Assembly: GCF_021391535.1 (NCBI RefSeq) | Contig: NZ_CP090066.1 | Location: forward strand, 2,121,501 to 2,185,500 | Source of the DNA: Aurantimonas sp. HBX-1 | Lineage (GTDB): Bacteria > Pseudomonadota > Alphaproteobacteria > Rhizobiales > Rhizobiaceae | Direction: 5' to 3' | DNA length: 64,000 nt | Shown: piece after piece, positions 18,469 to 26,398 of the stretch | How positions within the stretch are numbered: the first letter of the stretch is position 1 | Layout: each line of letters starts with the position of its first letter | The notes under the pieces: generated by a model | Told to the model about the DNA's origin: nothing | Seen by the model: the letters and a program-made list of their open reading frames with translations, nothing else | The model's database searches: none | Translations under genes and position numbers: made by a program

Positions 18469-19110
18469 TCAGGCCGGCACGGAAAGACCGGAGGCGGCGG
18501 CCCGCACGACTCCTTCGTCCTGCATGTCCTGCCAGGCCCGCTCCAGGGAGCCATCGAGATCGATGGCGCGGCAGGCGTCCTCGACGACCACGACCTCGAA
18601 TCCGGCGGCCCGCCCATCCTGCGCCGTCCACGAGACGCAGAAATCGGTGGCGAGGCCGGCGATGAAGATGCGGGTCGCGCCGCGCTCGCGCAGATAGCCC
18701 GCAAGGCCGGTGGGCGTCCGGCGGTCGGCCTCGCGGAATGCCGAATAGCTGTCGACGCCGGGATGGAACCCCTTGCGCAGGACCATCTGCGCGGCGGGAA
18801 CGACGAGTCCGGCATGGAGCGCCGCGCCCGGCGTGCCCATGACGCAGTGATCCGGCCACAGCACCTGCGGCCCGTAGGCGAGGTCGATCGTCTCGAACGG
18901 ATTGCGGCCATGGGTGGAAGCGAAGGAGGCGTGCCCCGGCGTGTGCCAGTCCTGGGTCAGCACCACGACGGAAAACAGCGACGCCAGTCCGTTGATGATC
19001 GGCACGACCGCCTCCCCGTCAGCTACCGCAAGGGCGCCGCCGGTGCAGAAATCGTTCTGGACGTCGACGACGAGCAGGGCGTCGTCAGCGCGAATCTCGA
19101 AATTTGCCAT
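18469..19110 (-). CDS. pncA: Nicotinamidase
   Basis: Hydrolyses nicotinamide to nicotinate for NAD recycling. 213 aa from the ATG at 19110; the frame continues upstream but without a plausible start. The catalytic triad of the isochorismatase-like fold is visible as D16 (VVDVQNDFC), K113 (LRKGF) and nucleophile C158 (ATDFCV). Metal ligands lie in TQDWHTPGH (D54, H56) and PDHC (H88). The family assignment to bacterial PncA is firm because of the GVDSYSAF and DHCVMGTPGA segments. Confidence 0.94.
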   Translation of the reverse strand: MANFEIRADDALLVVDVQNDFCTGGALAVADGEAVVPIINGLASLFSVVVLTQDWHTPGHASFASTHGRNPFETIDLAYGPQVLWPDHCVMGTPGAALHAGLVVPAAQMVLRKGFHPGVDSYSAFREADRRTPTGLAGYLRERGATRIFIAGLATDFCVSWTAQDGRAAGFEVVVVEDACRAIDLDGSLERAWQDMQDEGVVRAAASGLSVPA

Positions 19111-19253
19111 GAGACGACGATGGCATCGATCCACGCCCCGGGAAAGCGCACCCTGCTCGACGAGCGGGACGCGAGCGGCAAACGGCCGCTGACGCTCGCT
19201 CGCGCCCCGCAGAGCCCATGCCGGGCCGAGAGACTCGGCCCGGCCGGTACGTC

Positions 19254-19604
19254 TCAGTCGAGCGAAATTGCCGCCCGGAGGTCGGGCGCCGGGCGATGGG
19301 TGACGTCGACGCGGTCGCCGGTCCGCGAGATGACGACATCGTTCGAGCGCTCGCCCACGGCGGCGGGTACCGCGATGGTGATGCTCTGCCCGTCGGCCAG
19401 CGTGGAGACGACACGGACCGGCTCGCCGCTCTCGCCATCGGCGATCGTCGCGACGACGCGGAAGCCGTCCGGCTCGACCGTGTAATAGGCGGCGCCAGTG
19501 ACGTCGCCGAGCGCGATGCCCTGCCCGGAAAGCGGCTTCAGCTCGCCGGCGATGGCCCCGGTTGCGAGAAGGCTGGCGAGGGTTGCTGCAAAAATGGTCT
19601 TCAT
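19254..19604 (-). CDS. Hypothetical exported protein, 116 aa
   Basis: Small periplasmic protein. The ATG at 19604 follows CAGGAAC and opens a signal peptide (MKTIFAATLASLLATGAIA). The mature part of about 95 residues looks all-beta: SGQGIALGDVTGAAYYTVEPDGFRVVATIA then SGEPVRVVSTLADGQSITIAVPA. No family name can be given; similar short beta proteins occur in Hyphomicrobiales. It is followed on the same strand by pncA after 143 bases and probably has its own promoter. Confidence 0.75.
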   Translation of the reverse strand: MKTIFAATLASLLATGAIAGELKPLSGQGIALGDVTGAAYYTVEPDGFRVVATIADGESGEPVRVVSTLADGQSITIAVPAAVGERSNDVVISRTGDRVDVTHRPAPDLRAAISLD

Positions 19605-20074
19605 GGTCTGGTTCCTGAGATCCGGTGTGAACCTCCCAAACCACAGACTAGGTACGATTGCTGCGCCGCACAACGGCATGGCAGCCATGAAGAATTGCCG
19701 GGGCACGCACATGATCTGACGATTGCGGGGCGTGTGCTGACAGCAGATACTCGCCGGGAGCGGCGACGGATGCAGCCCGTCGTGACCTGCATCCGTCGAC
19801 TGACTTGCCGGTACTTGGTCCGGGGCCCGAACTACTGATAACGCAAGGCTTCTCGCGTCATCAGCATCCGGCGTCTCACACTGCCTGTCGATGCGGCGAC
19901 GTCCGGTGTCGGCTTCGCCTCTTCCGGCACTCCGGTTCCGGCATGGCGGTCGGGCGATCGGCAGTATGATGGCGAGGCCCGGCGCCGTTCCGGACGAGCT
20001 TTGCTGCATCGCAACGGTATGGAACGGATGTCGCGCTCCGGCCTTATCACCCGACGACAATCCCGGAGAAAACG
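19605..20074. other. Divergent intergenic region, 470 bases, nothing recognised
   Basis: Separates two small exported-protein genes transcribed away from each other, so it must hold both promoters. Frames in it lack ribosome sites and look like composition artefacts. No convincing sigma-factor boxes or repeats could be read. Confidence 0.4.
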
Positions 20075-20443
20075 ATGAGCGCACCGACGCGTCACCCCCA
20101 GCGACTTATCGCCGCGTCTCTTGGCGGGCTGCTCGCTATGGCCGGTTCCGGACTGGCGCAGGTGAGCGAACCGGCGGCCGACGTCGAGAATCCGGCGAGG
20201 CTGGTCGAGGTGTCGCTCGGCGACTGGGGCGTGAAGACGGCTCTGGCCAGGGATCTCGCCGTTGGAATCGCCGATGTACCGCTGACCGTCGCGGTGCCGG
20301 AGGCGCTCGCGGCCGAGGTGTGCCCGGTTTCCGACGAGGATCTCGAGCAGCAGGAGGTGATCAGCCCGACCCGCACTTGCGCGGCGAAGAGCCTGACGGA
20401 CGGACTGCGTGACGAGGTGCGCAAGCAGGTCCAGCCGCAATGA
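20075..20443 (+). CDS. Hypothetical exported protein, 122 aa
   Basis: Short protein with GGAG and an A-rich stretch before the ATG at 20075, and a signal peptide ending near GSGLAQ. The mature protein contains WGVKTALARDLAVGIADVPLTVAVPEALAAEVC and a final amphipathic helix (SLTDGLRDEVRKQVQPQ), with two cysteines (EVCP, RTCAAK) that could form a disulfide. No family recognised. Likely periplasmic. Confidence 0.7.
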   Translation: MSAPTRHPQRLIAASLGGLLAMAGSGLAQVSEPAADVENPARLVEVSLGDWGVKTALARDLAVGIADVPLTVAVPEALAAEVCPVSDEDLEQQEVISPTRTCAAKSLTDGLRDEVRKQVQPQ

Positions 20444-20679
20444 AGGCAGGCGGCTGCCCGCGTCGCGGCTGAGCGGCTGTCCTCACCAGGCGCGACCCGT
20501 CGGCCACACCTTCGCCGGAATCCTCGCTTCTGAGGGTTGTCTTGCGCGCGAAAGTCCCGCAACGGAACGCGCTGGCCACCGGCCTTCCCACTTCCACGGC
20601 CTGCTGGGCCGATCATCGCTTCGGCGATTCGACCTTCCCGCCGCGACGACCGCGCGGAAGGCCCATGAAAGGCACTGAA

Positions 20680-21204
20680 ATGCGCATCGCCGCGACCCTG
20701 GCTGTCAGCCTCCTCCTGTCCGGATGCGTGACCGGCGGAAACGACCTGGAAGATGCCCTGCGGCTGACCGAGGCGGAGGACGATGCGCATTGCCGCAGTC
20801 TTCTGATCCAGCCCGGCGAGCTGGTCTATGCCCAGTGCCGGTTGGCGATGCGCAAGACCTATCTGAACAACTACAATTCCCGCAAGGCACTGATCCAGCA
20901 GCAATACGGGTCGGTCTCCGGGGAGCTCGACCAGGCGCTGCGGGCCGACGCCTTCTGCAATTACGACGAATCGGTGAAGGAGGCGGTAAAGCCGGTTGCC
21001 GAGGACGTGGCGGCCGCCATCGCCTACGGCAATTGCGCCACGACCCGGGATGCCCTCCTGCAGGCGTTCCAGGCGGCGACGGGCGCCGACGGGACCGCCT
21101 TTTCCTTCGGGGAGCAGCCGGCGATCATCCAGCAGAACATCACCGCGATCCGCGAAGCGCGGCTGGTCATCAACGGTCCCGGGGCGGCTCAGGCCGCTCT
21201 GTGA
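20680..21204 (+). CDS. Hypothetical lipoprotein, 174 aa
   Basis: Probable outer- or inner-membrane lipoprotein: MRIAATLAVSLLLSGC puts the lipidated cysteine at residue 16. The start at 20680 is preferred over the in-frame ATG at 20665 because GAAAGG lies 7 bases before it and the signal peptide then has normal length. The rest is helical with four more cysteines (HCRSLL, AQCRLAM, FCNYD, NCATTRD) and conserved-looking RKTYLNNYNSRKALIQQQYG. Function unknown. Confidence 0.75.
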   Translation: MRIAATLAVSLLLSGCVTGGNDLEDALRLTEAEDDAHCRSLLIQPGELVYAQCRLAMRKTYLNNYNSRKALIQQQYGSVSGELDQALRADAFCNYDESVKEAVKPVAEDVAAAIAYGNCATTRDALLQAFQAATGADGTAFSFGEQPAIIQQNITAIREARLVINGPGAAQAAL

Positions 21205-21558
21205 CGGGACAGGCGATTGATTCTGCTGGTGATGGAGCGTCCGAGGCCGGGATTCTCGCGCAACGTTGCACGATTTAACGAAGGTTGAGGCCTTCGTGTC
21301 ATACCGCCCAGAGGTCGTGCGCGATCATGGGCCGAAGCGTGAACGGCAGCGATTTCAACGGGGTGCCCCGGTCTGCCAATACGGCCGCAACCGTTTGTTT
21401 AGATTGAGGGGTCGCTTCCCCCACGTTCCCGTTCCAGTGTGGCTTTTCGGCACTTGCCGCTATCGCCCAAAAGCAACAGGTTGCCGACGCACCGGCCGCA
21501 AACAGCGTCGGGAATTTGAACTGCGGCATCAACCGTCAGGCACTGATAGGTAGCTACT
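21205..21558 (+). other. Intergenic region, 354 bases, with short hairpin
   Basis: No gene supported. It holds a 7-bp hairpin ACGAAGG/CCTTCGT (21278-21284 with 21291-21297, loop TTGAGG) about 75 bases after the lipoprotein gene, without a T-run. The rest must contain the promoter of the small lipoprotein at 21559, but no boxes are clear. The composition is a little less GC-rich than the surroundings. Confidence 0.4.
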
Positions 21559-21705
21559 ATGAAGAAAGTCATCATCGCATCGGTCGCGTGCTTCGCTCTT
21601 GCAAGCTTCGCCGGCTGCATGGGCAAGGGCATCGGCAAGGGCAAGGGCAAGGCCCCTGTCGCAGAGCCGATGGTCGTCGAAGAGACGTACGTCACCAAGG
21701 GCTAA
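21559..21705 (+). CDS. Small lipoprotein, 48 aa, with Lys-Gly repeats
   Basis: A 48-codon gene. MKKVIIASVACFALASFAGC is a signal peptide with the lipidated cysteine at residue 20, followed by MGKGIGKGKGKAPV, a run of Gly-Lys dipeptides, and a short tail EPMVVEETYVTKG. A well-formed hairpin terminator starts 12 bases after the stop, which supports a real transcription unit. Small lipoproteins of this design recur in Alphaproteobacteria with no known role; the basic repeats after the lipid anchor could bind peptidoglycan or LPS phosphate, which is inference. Confidence 0.78.
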   Translation: MKKVIIASVACFALASFAGCMGKGIGKGKGKAPVAEPMVVEETYVTKG

Positions 21706-21716
21706 TGCCCTGGGTC

Positions 21717-21750
21717 ACTTGGGGGGAGCCGCTTCGCGCTTCCCCCAAGT
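21717..21750 (+). terminator. Terminator after small lipoprotein gene
   Basis: A 13-bp stem, ACTTGGGGGGAGC (21717-21729) with GCTTCCCCCAAGT (21738-21750), one G-T pair, 8-base loop. It is followed by CCTTATTTC, a weak T-rich tail. Confidence 0.75.
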
Positions 21751-21859
21751 ACCGCCTTATTTCAAGTTCATGACCCGCGGCGTTCCAACGTGCGTCGGGT
21801 GTCGTGACTCGGCCACGGCCGAGACGGGGACACTCTATCCCCTTTTAGAGAGGCATATC

Positions 21860-22498
21860 ATGTCGTTGTCCCTGGTTCGGCTGGCCTTTGTGGCTTGCTT
21901 GGGAATCACCGTTGCCGGTTGCACGTCGAGCGCACCTGATACGGTGACTTCGGGCGACCGTATTTCATCCGCATCGACGTTCGCCGCACCGGCAGCTTTT
22001 GCGCCGACTGATGCCGCGACTGTCGCCCGCGCCAAACCCTATTTCGTCGAATTCCGCGCCCGTTCGGCGATGAGCTATGGCCATACCTTCGCGGTGTTCG
22101 GCGAGCTCGACCAGAACGGCCGCGTGCCCACCGACGCCAGCGGCGTCCTGATTCCGGGCATGACCGAGATCACCGGCCTGCATCCGGCCTCGACAAGCAA
22201 CGTGCCCTACACGATCGGCCATGTGCTCCCCGTCCCGTCCGAGACCGGACCGAGCGACGGCGACTCCGAGAACGCCTACATGACCGCGCGCTACCGGATC
22301 GACCTGACCGAGGCGCAGTACCGCGACCTCGTGGCGTTCATCCGCAAGAAGCAGAGCAGCAGCCCGCTGTGGCATGCGGTGCTCTACAACTGCAGCGCCT
22401 ATGTCGGCGACATCGCCGAGCACCTGGGCCTGAAGACGCCGAACCCGATGCTGTTCCCCAAGGACTACATCAACGAGTTGAAGGCGCTCAACACCTGA
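21860..22498 (+). CDS. Lipoprotein of unknown function with conserved His and Cys, 212 aa
   Basis: The ATG at 21860 opens a lipoprotein signal peptide with lipidated Cys21 (ITVAGC). The mature part carries SYGHTFAVFG (His75) and, 100 residues later, LWHAVLYNCSAYVGDIAEHLGL (Cys178). A His before a Cys in such helix-and-strand contexts, with NC followed by a helix, is the order seen in permuted papain-like folds (NlpC/P60- and DUF4105-like), so a cysteine peptidase, amidase or acyltransferase acting in the envelope is possible; this is inference. It stands alone, with a good terminator after it. Confidence 0.75.
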   Translation: MSLSLVRLAFVACLGITVAGCTSSAPDTVTSGDRISSASTFAAPAAFAPTDAATVARAKPYFVEFRARSAMSYGHTFAVFGELDQNGRVPTDASGVLIPGMTEITGLHPASTSNVPYTIGHVLPVPSETGPSDGDSENAYMTARYRIDLTEAQYRDLVAFIRKKQSSSPLWHAVLYNCSAYVGDIAEHLGLKTPNPMLFPKDYINELKALNT

Positions 22499-22535
22499 CG
22501 GCTGCGCTGCCGACCCATCCGACCGATTGAACGAG

Positions 22536-22566
22536 AAATGCCAGGCGGCCCGGCCCCCTGGCATTT
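22536..22566 (+). terminator. Intrinsic terminator between convergent genes
   Basis: AAATGCCAGG (22536-22545) pairs with CCTGGCATTT (22557-22566), 10 bp with an 11-base loop, running into six Ts (22564-22569). Classic Rho-independent form for the lipoprotein gene; it may also slow transcription from the opposite gene. Confidence 0.88.
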
Positions 22567-22600
22567 TTTGTTGGACATCGCGAAACCCGAAGCGCGGCCT

Positions 22601-23368
22601 TCACCCGCGGCGCGGGCCGTCCCCGTAGCCGGCGCCCGCCACCAGGTCGGCGAAGCGCTCGCCCTGCACCGCAATATGATCGCGCAGTTCGCGCTCCGCT
22701 GCCTCTCCGTCGCCGGCGACGATCGCGGCGACGATTCGGCGGTGCTCTGCCAGCGATTGGCGCATTCGCTGCGGGACCCGCAGCTGCAGGCGCCGATGCG
22801 CCTTGAGGCGGTGATGCAGGCGACGGGCCTCGGCGGCGAGAAACGCGTTGCCGCAGGCATCGTAGACCGCGTGATGGAAGCGTTCGTTCTCGTAGTAGTA
22901 GGCGTCGGGATCCCGTGATCGTGCGGCCTGCTCGCAGGCGAGGAGCGCAGTCTGCAGCGCTTCGAGGAACACGGGTTCAGCGCGCCGTGCCGCCAGGCGG
23001 CCGGCCATGCCCTCCAGCTCCGCCATCACCTCGAACATCTCGACCAGTTCGGCGAGCCCGATATGCCGGACGAAGGCGCCGCGATTGGGGATCTGCTCGA
23101 TGAGGCCGGCGGAGGCCAGCTGATTGATCGCCTCGCGGATCGGGGTTCGGGACACGCCGAAACGCTTTGCCAGCAGCGACTCGTCGAGCCGCTCGCCTGC
23201 ATCCCGAGCGCCGATGAGGATCTCCTGCTCCAGGGCGTCGCGAATGGCAGTGCCTCGGGGCCGCCCTCCCGTCGCCTTCGCCGGCTTGCTGCCGGCCAAG
23301 GGCGACGAATCGCCGGACGACGGATCAACAAGCGGGGTAGAATCGGTCGGTGCATCCGTCGGCGTCAT
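22601..23368 (-). CDS. GntR-family regulator with FCD domain, divergent from malonate operon
   Basis: DNA-binding regulator, 255 aa if started at 23368. A disordered Ser/Pro N-terminus (1-35) is followed by the winged helix (about 38-105: DALEQEILIGA, LLAKRFGVSRTPIREAINQLASAGLI, NRGAFV) and an all-helical FCD ligand domain (about 106-235, with the metal-binding type ENERFHHAVYDACGN and EHRRIVAAI segments). The start is uncertain: neither 23368 nor the in-frame ATG at 23395 has a ribosome site, so the mRNA may be leaderless. It faces the TRAP-malonate operon across a GTATAC operator and is very probably its regulator. In Sinorhizobium a GntR protein controls the homologous mat operon. Confidence 0.9.
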   Translation of the reverse strand: MTPTDAPTDSTPLVDPSSGDSSPLAGSKPAKATGGRPRGTAIRDALEQEILIGARDAGERLDESLLAKRFGVSRTPIREAINQLASAGLIEQIPNRGAFVRHIGLAELVEMFEVMAELEGMAGRLAARRAEPVFLEALQTALLACEQAARSRDPDAYYYENERFHHAVYDACGNAFLAAEARRLHHRLKAHRRLQLRVPQRMRQSLAEHRRIVAAIVAGDGEAAERELRDHIAVQGERFADLVAGAGYGDGPRRG

Positions 23369-23370
23369 GC

Positions 23371-23386
23371 AGATCGTATACAATCT
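23371..23386. promoter_or_regulatory. Probable GntR/FCD operator of the malonate operon
   Basis: AGATCGTATACAATCT is a 16-base near-palindrome (14 of 16 positions symmetric) with core TNGTATACNA, the form bound by FCD-type GntR proteins. It lies 3 bases before the presumed regulator start and just before a TTGACA at 23389-23394 that could be the -35 box of the transporter operon, so it could repress both directions. Confidence 0.7.
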
Positions 23387-23460
23387 GGTTGACATAGCAT
23401 GCAAGAGTGTATTGGCTCGCGTCAACGCGCTGGGAGGCGCTTACAAGGGAGGAGAAATCC

Positions 23461-24450
23461 ATGAAATCGATCTTGCTTTCGGCCGTCTGCACGCTGGCAA
23501 TCGCCGGCGGCGCGCTGGCCCAGGACGTGACGCTGCGGGCCTCGCACCAGTTTCCGGGCGGCAAGGGCGACGTCCGGGACGAAATGGTCCAGATGATCGC
23601 ACGCGAAGTCCAGGCGGCCGATGTCGGGCTGACGATGCAGGTGTTTCCGGGCGAGTCGCTGTTCAAGGCCAGCGACCAGTGGGGCGCGGTGACCAAGGGC
23701 CAGGTAGACATCACCGCCTTCCCGCTCGACTACGCGTCCGGGCGGCACCCGGAGTTCTCGGCGACGCTGATGCCGGGCCTGGTCGGCAATCACGAGCGCG
23801 CGGCGCGCCTCAACGATTCGCCGTTCATGGATTCGATCAAGGAATCGATCAACGAGGCCGGCGCCATGGTTCTCGCCGATGCGTGGCTCGCCGGCGGGTT
23901 CGTGTCGTCGCAGAACTGCATCACGACGCCCGAGAGCGCCAAGGGTCAGACGCTGCGGGCGGCCGGCCCGGCCTTCGAGCAGATGCTGGTCGGCGCCGGC
24001 GCATCGATCTCCTCGATGCCGTCGTCGGAAATCTATACCGGCATGCAGCAGAACGTCCTGCAGGGCGCCAGCACCTCGTCCGGCTCGCTCGTCTCGTTCC
24101 GCATCTACGAGGTCTCCAAGTGCCTGACGGCACCCGGCGAAAACGCCCTCTGGTTCATGTACGAGCCGGTGATCATGTCGAAGCGCTCCTTCGATCGGCT
24201 GACCAAGGAGCAGCAGGATGCGCTGATCGCCGCCGGCGAGAAGGCCGAGGCGTATTTCGCCGAAGAAGCACCGAAGCTCGATGAGAAGCTGGTCGAAGCC
24301 TACAAGAAGGCCGGCGTCGAAGTGGTCGAGATGTCCAAGGAAGACTACGATGCCTGGCTCGAGATCGCCAAGGAGACTTCCTACAAGGAGTTCGCCGAGA
24401 AGGTGCCGAACGGCCAGCAGCTGATCGACGCCGCGCTCGCCGTCGAATAG
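23461..24450 (+). CDS. matP: TRAP transporter substrate-binding protein (DctP family), probably malonate
   Basis: Periplasmic binding protein, 329 aa, with a signal peptide (MKSILLSAVCTLAIAGGALA). DctP-family features: VTLRASHQFPGGKGDV at the mature N-terminus, FPGESLFKASDQWGAVTKGQVDI, and the late ENALWFMYEPVIMSK segment. AGGGAGGAGAA precedes the ATG at 23461. First gene of a five-gene operon with both membrane subunits and two malonate-metabolising enzymes, which names the substrate by context. The same order (matPQMAB) is known from Sinorhizobium meliloti. Confidence 0.92.
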   Translation: MKSILLSAVCTLAIAGGALAQDVTLRASHQFPGGKGDVRDEMVQMIAREVQAADVGLTMQVFPGESLFKASDQWGAVTKGQVDITAFPLDYASGRHPEFSATLMPGLVGNHERAARLNDSPFMDSIKESINEAGAMVLADAWLAGGFVSSQNCITTPESAKGQTLRAAGPAFEQMLVGAGASISSMPSSEIYTGMQQNVLQGASTSSGSLVSFRIYEVSKCLTAPGENALWFMYEPVIMSKRSFDRLTKEQQDALIAAGEKAEAYFAEEAPKLDEKLVEAYKKAGVEVVEMSKEDYDAWLEIAKETSYKEFAEKVPNGQQLIDAALAVE

Positions 24451-24528
24451 GCGGGCGTCGAGCGACGGAACCGTCCAGGGGGGCCGGCCTGCCGGCTCCC
24501 CTCCCTCGTCTCTTGCCTGGTATCTGAC

Positions 24529-25068
24529 ATGCGGTCCTTCATCGCCGGCGTCTCGGCAGTTTCGCGGTTTCTCGGCCTGATCGCCGGGATCCTGCTCGTC
24601 ACCGCGATCCTTTCGGTCACGCAGATGGTGTTCGTGCGCTACGTTCTCGTGCAATCCACCGTCTGGCAGACCGAATACACGATCTATGCCATCGTCGCCG
24701 CGACCTTCCTGGGCGCGCCGTGGGTGCTGATCGAGCGCGGCCACGTCAATGTCGACCTCCTGCAGATGGCGGCAGGGCCCCGCCTGCGGCTTGCCCTGCA
24801 GATGCTCTCGGGGCTCGCCTCGATGGTGTTCGTCGGGCTGCTGGCCTACGCCGCCTGGTATCACTTCGAGGAAGCCTGGGTGAACGGCTGGACCACCGAG
24901 ACGGTCTGGGCGCTGCCGCTGTGGATACCCGTCCTGCCGATGCTGATCGGGATGGTCTGGCTGCTCGTGCAATATGTCGCCGAACTGACGCGGCTCTGGC
25001 TCGACGGCGCCGATCCGGCGCTCGGCACGCAGGAAGCGCACTTCTCCGACATCGCGAAGGGAGCCTGA
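24529..25068 (+). CDS. matQ: TRAP transporter small membrane subunit (DctQ family)
   Basis: 179-aa protein with four membrane helices (about residues 12-36, 48-70, 88-110, 130-155). DctQ-type sequence RYVLVQSTVWQTEYTIYAIVAATFLGAPWVLIERGHVNVDLL is clear. It begins 78 bases after matP and is one base from matM. Works with matM to drive Na+-coupled uptake of the ligand delivered by matP. Confidence 0.92.
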   Translation: MRSFIAGVSAVSRFLGLIAGILLVTAILSVTQMVFVRYVLVQSTVWQTEYTIYAIVAATFLGAPWVLIERGHVNVDLLQMAAGPRLRLALQMLSGLASMVFVGLLAYAAWYHFEEAWVNGWTTETVWALPLWIPVLPMLIGMVWLLVQYVAELTRLWLDGADPALGTQEAHFSDIAKGA

Positions 25069-25069
25069 G

Positions 25070-26398
25070 ATGGACCCGACAACGTCCGGCCTCGCGATGC
25101 TCGCCGGGCTCCTGGTGCTGCTCGCCATCGGCGTGCCTGTCGCCTTCTCGCTCGGCCTCGTCTCGATGGGCGCCCTCTTCGTCGTCTACGGCCCGTTCTT
25201 CCTCGAGACCATCGGCGAGCAGTTTCTCGGCGGCCTCGCCTCCTTCGGCCTCGTCGCGGTGCCGATGTTCATCCTGATGGGCGCGGCCGTCGCCTCTTCG
25301 CCGGCCGGCAAGGACCTCTACGAAGCGCTCGACCGCTGGCTCAACCGCGTGCCCGGCGGGCTGGTCCTGTCCAATCTCGGCGCCTGCTCGCTCTTCGCGG
25401 CGCTGTCCGGCTCGTCGCCGGCGACCTGTGCGGCGATCGGCAAGATGGGCATTCCCGAGATGCGCCAGCGTGGCTATCCGCCGGAGATCGCGGCCGGCTC
25501 GATCGCCGCGGGCGGCACTCTCGGCATCCTGATCCCGCCATCGGTGACGATGATCGTCTACGGCATCGCCACCGAGACCTCGATCGGGCGGCTGTTCCTG
25601 GCCGGGGTCGGCCCGGGGATCATGCTCACCGCGCTGTTCATGATCTGGACGATCTACGCCTGCAAGCGGCAGGGGCTGGGTCTCACAGAACTCAGCCAGC
25701 GCTTCACCATGCGCGAGCGCTTCGCGGCCCTGCCGCGAGTCCTGCCCTTCCTGGCGATCATCGTGGCGGTGCTGTTCGTCCTCTATGGCGGCATCGCGAC
25801 GCCGTCGGAAGCCGCCGGCGTCGGCGCGCTGTTCTGCCTGATCCTGGTCGCCGTGATCTACGGCATCTTCTCCAAGAGCTGGAAGTTCAGCCAGATGAGC
25901 GGGATCTTCCGCGACACGCTGAAGGAAAGCGTGATGATCATGCTGATCATCGGCGCCTCCGAGCTCTTCGCCTTCGCCCTGTCGTCGCTGTTCATCACCC
26001 AGTCGATGGCTGCCTATATCGCGGATCTCGACGTCAATCGCTGGGTGCTGATGGGCATCATCAACGTGTTCCTGCTGGTGGCCGGCTTCTTCCTGCCGCC
26101 GGTGGCGGTGATCCTGATGACCGCGCCGATCCTGCTGCCGATCATCACCGGCGCCGGATTCGACCCCTACTGGTTCGCGGTGATCCTGACCATCAACATG
26201 GAGATCGGTCTGATCACCCCGCCTGTCGGGCTCAATCTCTACGTCATCAACGGCATCGCGCCGGACATCTCGCTCGGCCAGATCCTGCGCGGCTCGCTGC
26301 CATACGTGATGTGCATGGTGCTGGGCATCCTGCTGCTGTGCCTGTTCCCGGACATCGCCCTGTTCCTGCCCGATCTCGTGATGGGCCCCTCGGAATGA
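25070..26398 (+). CDS. matM: TRAP transporter large membrane subunit (DctM family)
   Basis: 442-aa transport subunit with about 12 helices. Family motifs: GVPVAFSLGLVSMGALF, the SGSSPATCAAIGKMGIPEMRQRGYPPEIAAGSIAAGGTLGILIPPS block split over residues 105-160, TPSEAAGVGAL, and GLITPPVGLNLYVINGI near the end. Its stop codon overlaps the start of the decarboxylase gene (ATGA), showing translational coupling of uptake and catabolism. Confidence 0.95.
   Translation: MDPTTSGLAMLAGLLVLLAIGVPVAFSLGLVSMGALFVVYGPFFLETIGEQFLGGLASFGLVAVPMFILMGAAVASSPAGKDLYEALDRWLNRVPGGLVLSNLGACSLFAALSGSSPATCAAIGKMGIPEMRQRGYPPEIAAGSIAAGGTLGILIPPSVTMIVYGIATETSIGRLFLAGVGPGIMLTALFMIWTIYACKRQGLGLTELSQRFTMRERFAALPRVLPFLAIIVAVLFVLYGGIATPSEAAGVGALFCLILVAVIYGIFSKSWKFSQMSGIFRDTLKESVMIMLIIGASELFAFALSSLFITQSMAAYIADLDVNRWVLMGIINVFLLVAGFFLPPVAVILMTAPILLPIITGAGFDPYWFAVILTINMEIGLITPPVGLNLYVINGIAPDISLGQILRGSLPYVMCMVLGILLLCLFPDIALFLPDLVMGPSE

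Noticed and set aside
23422..25128. 568-codon open frame on the minus strand
   Set aside because: Shadow of the TRAP transporter genes; no family features.
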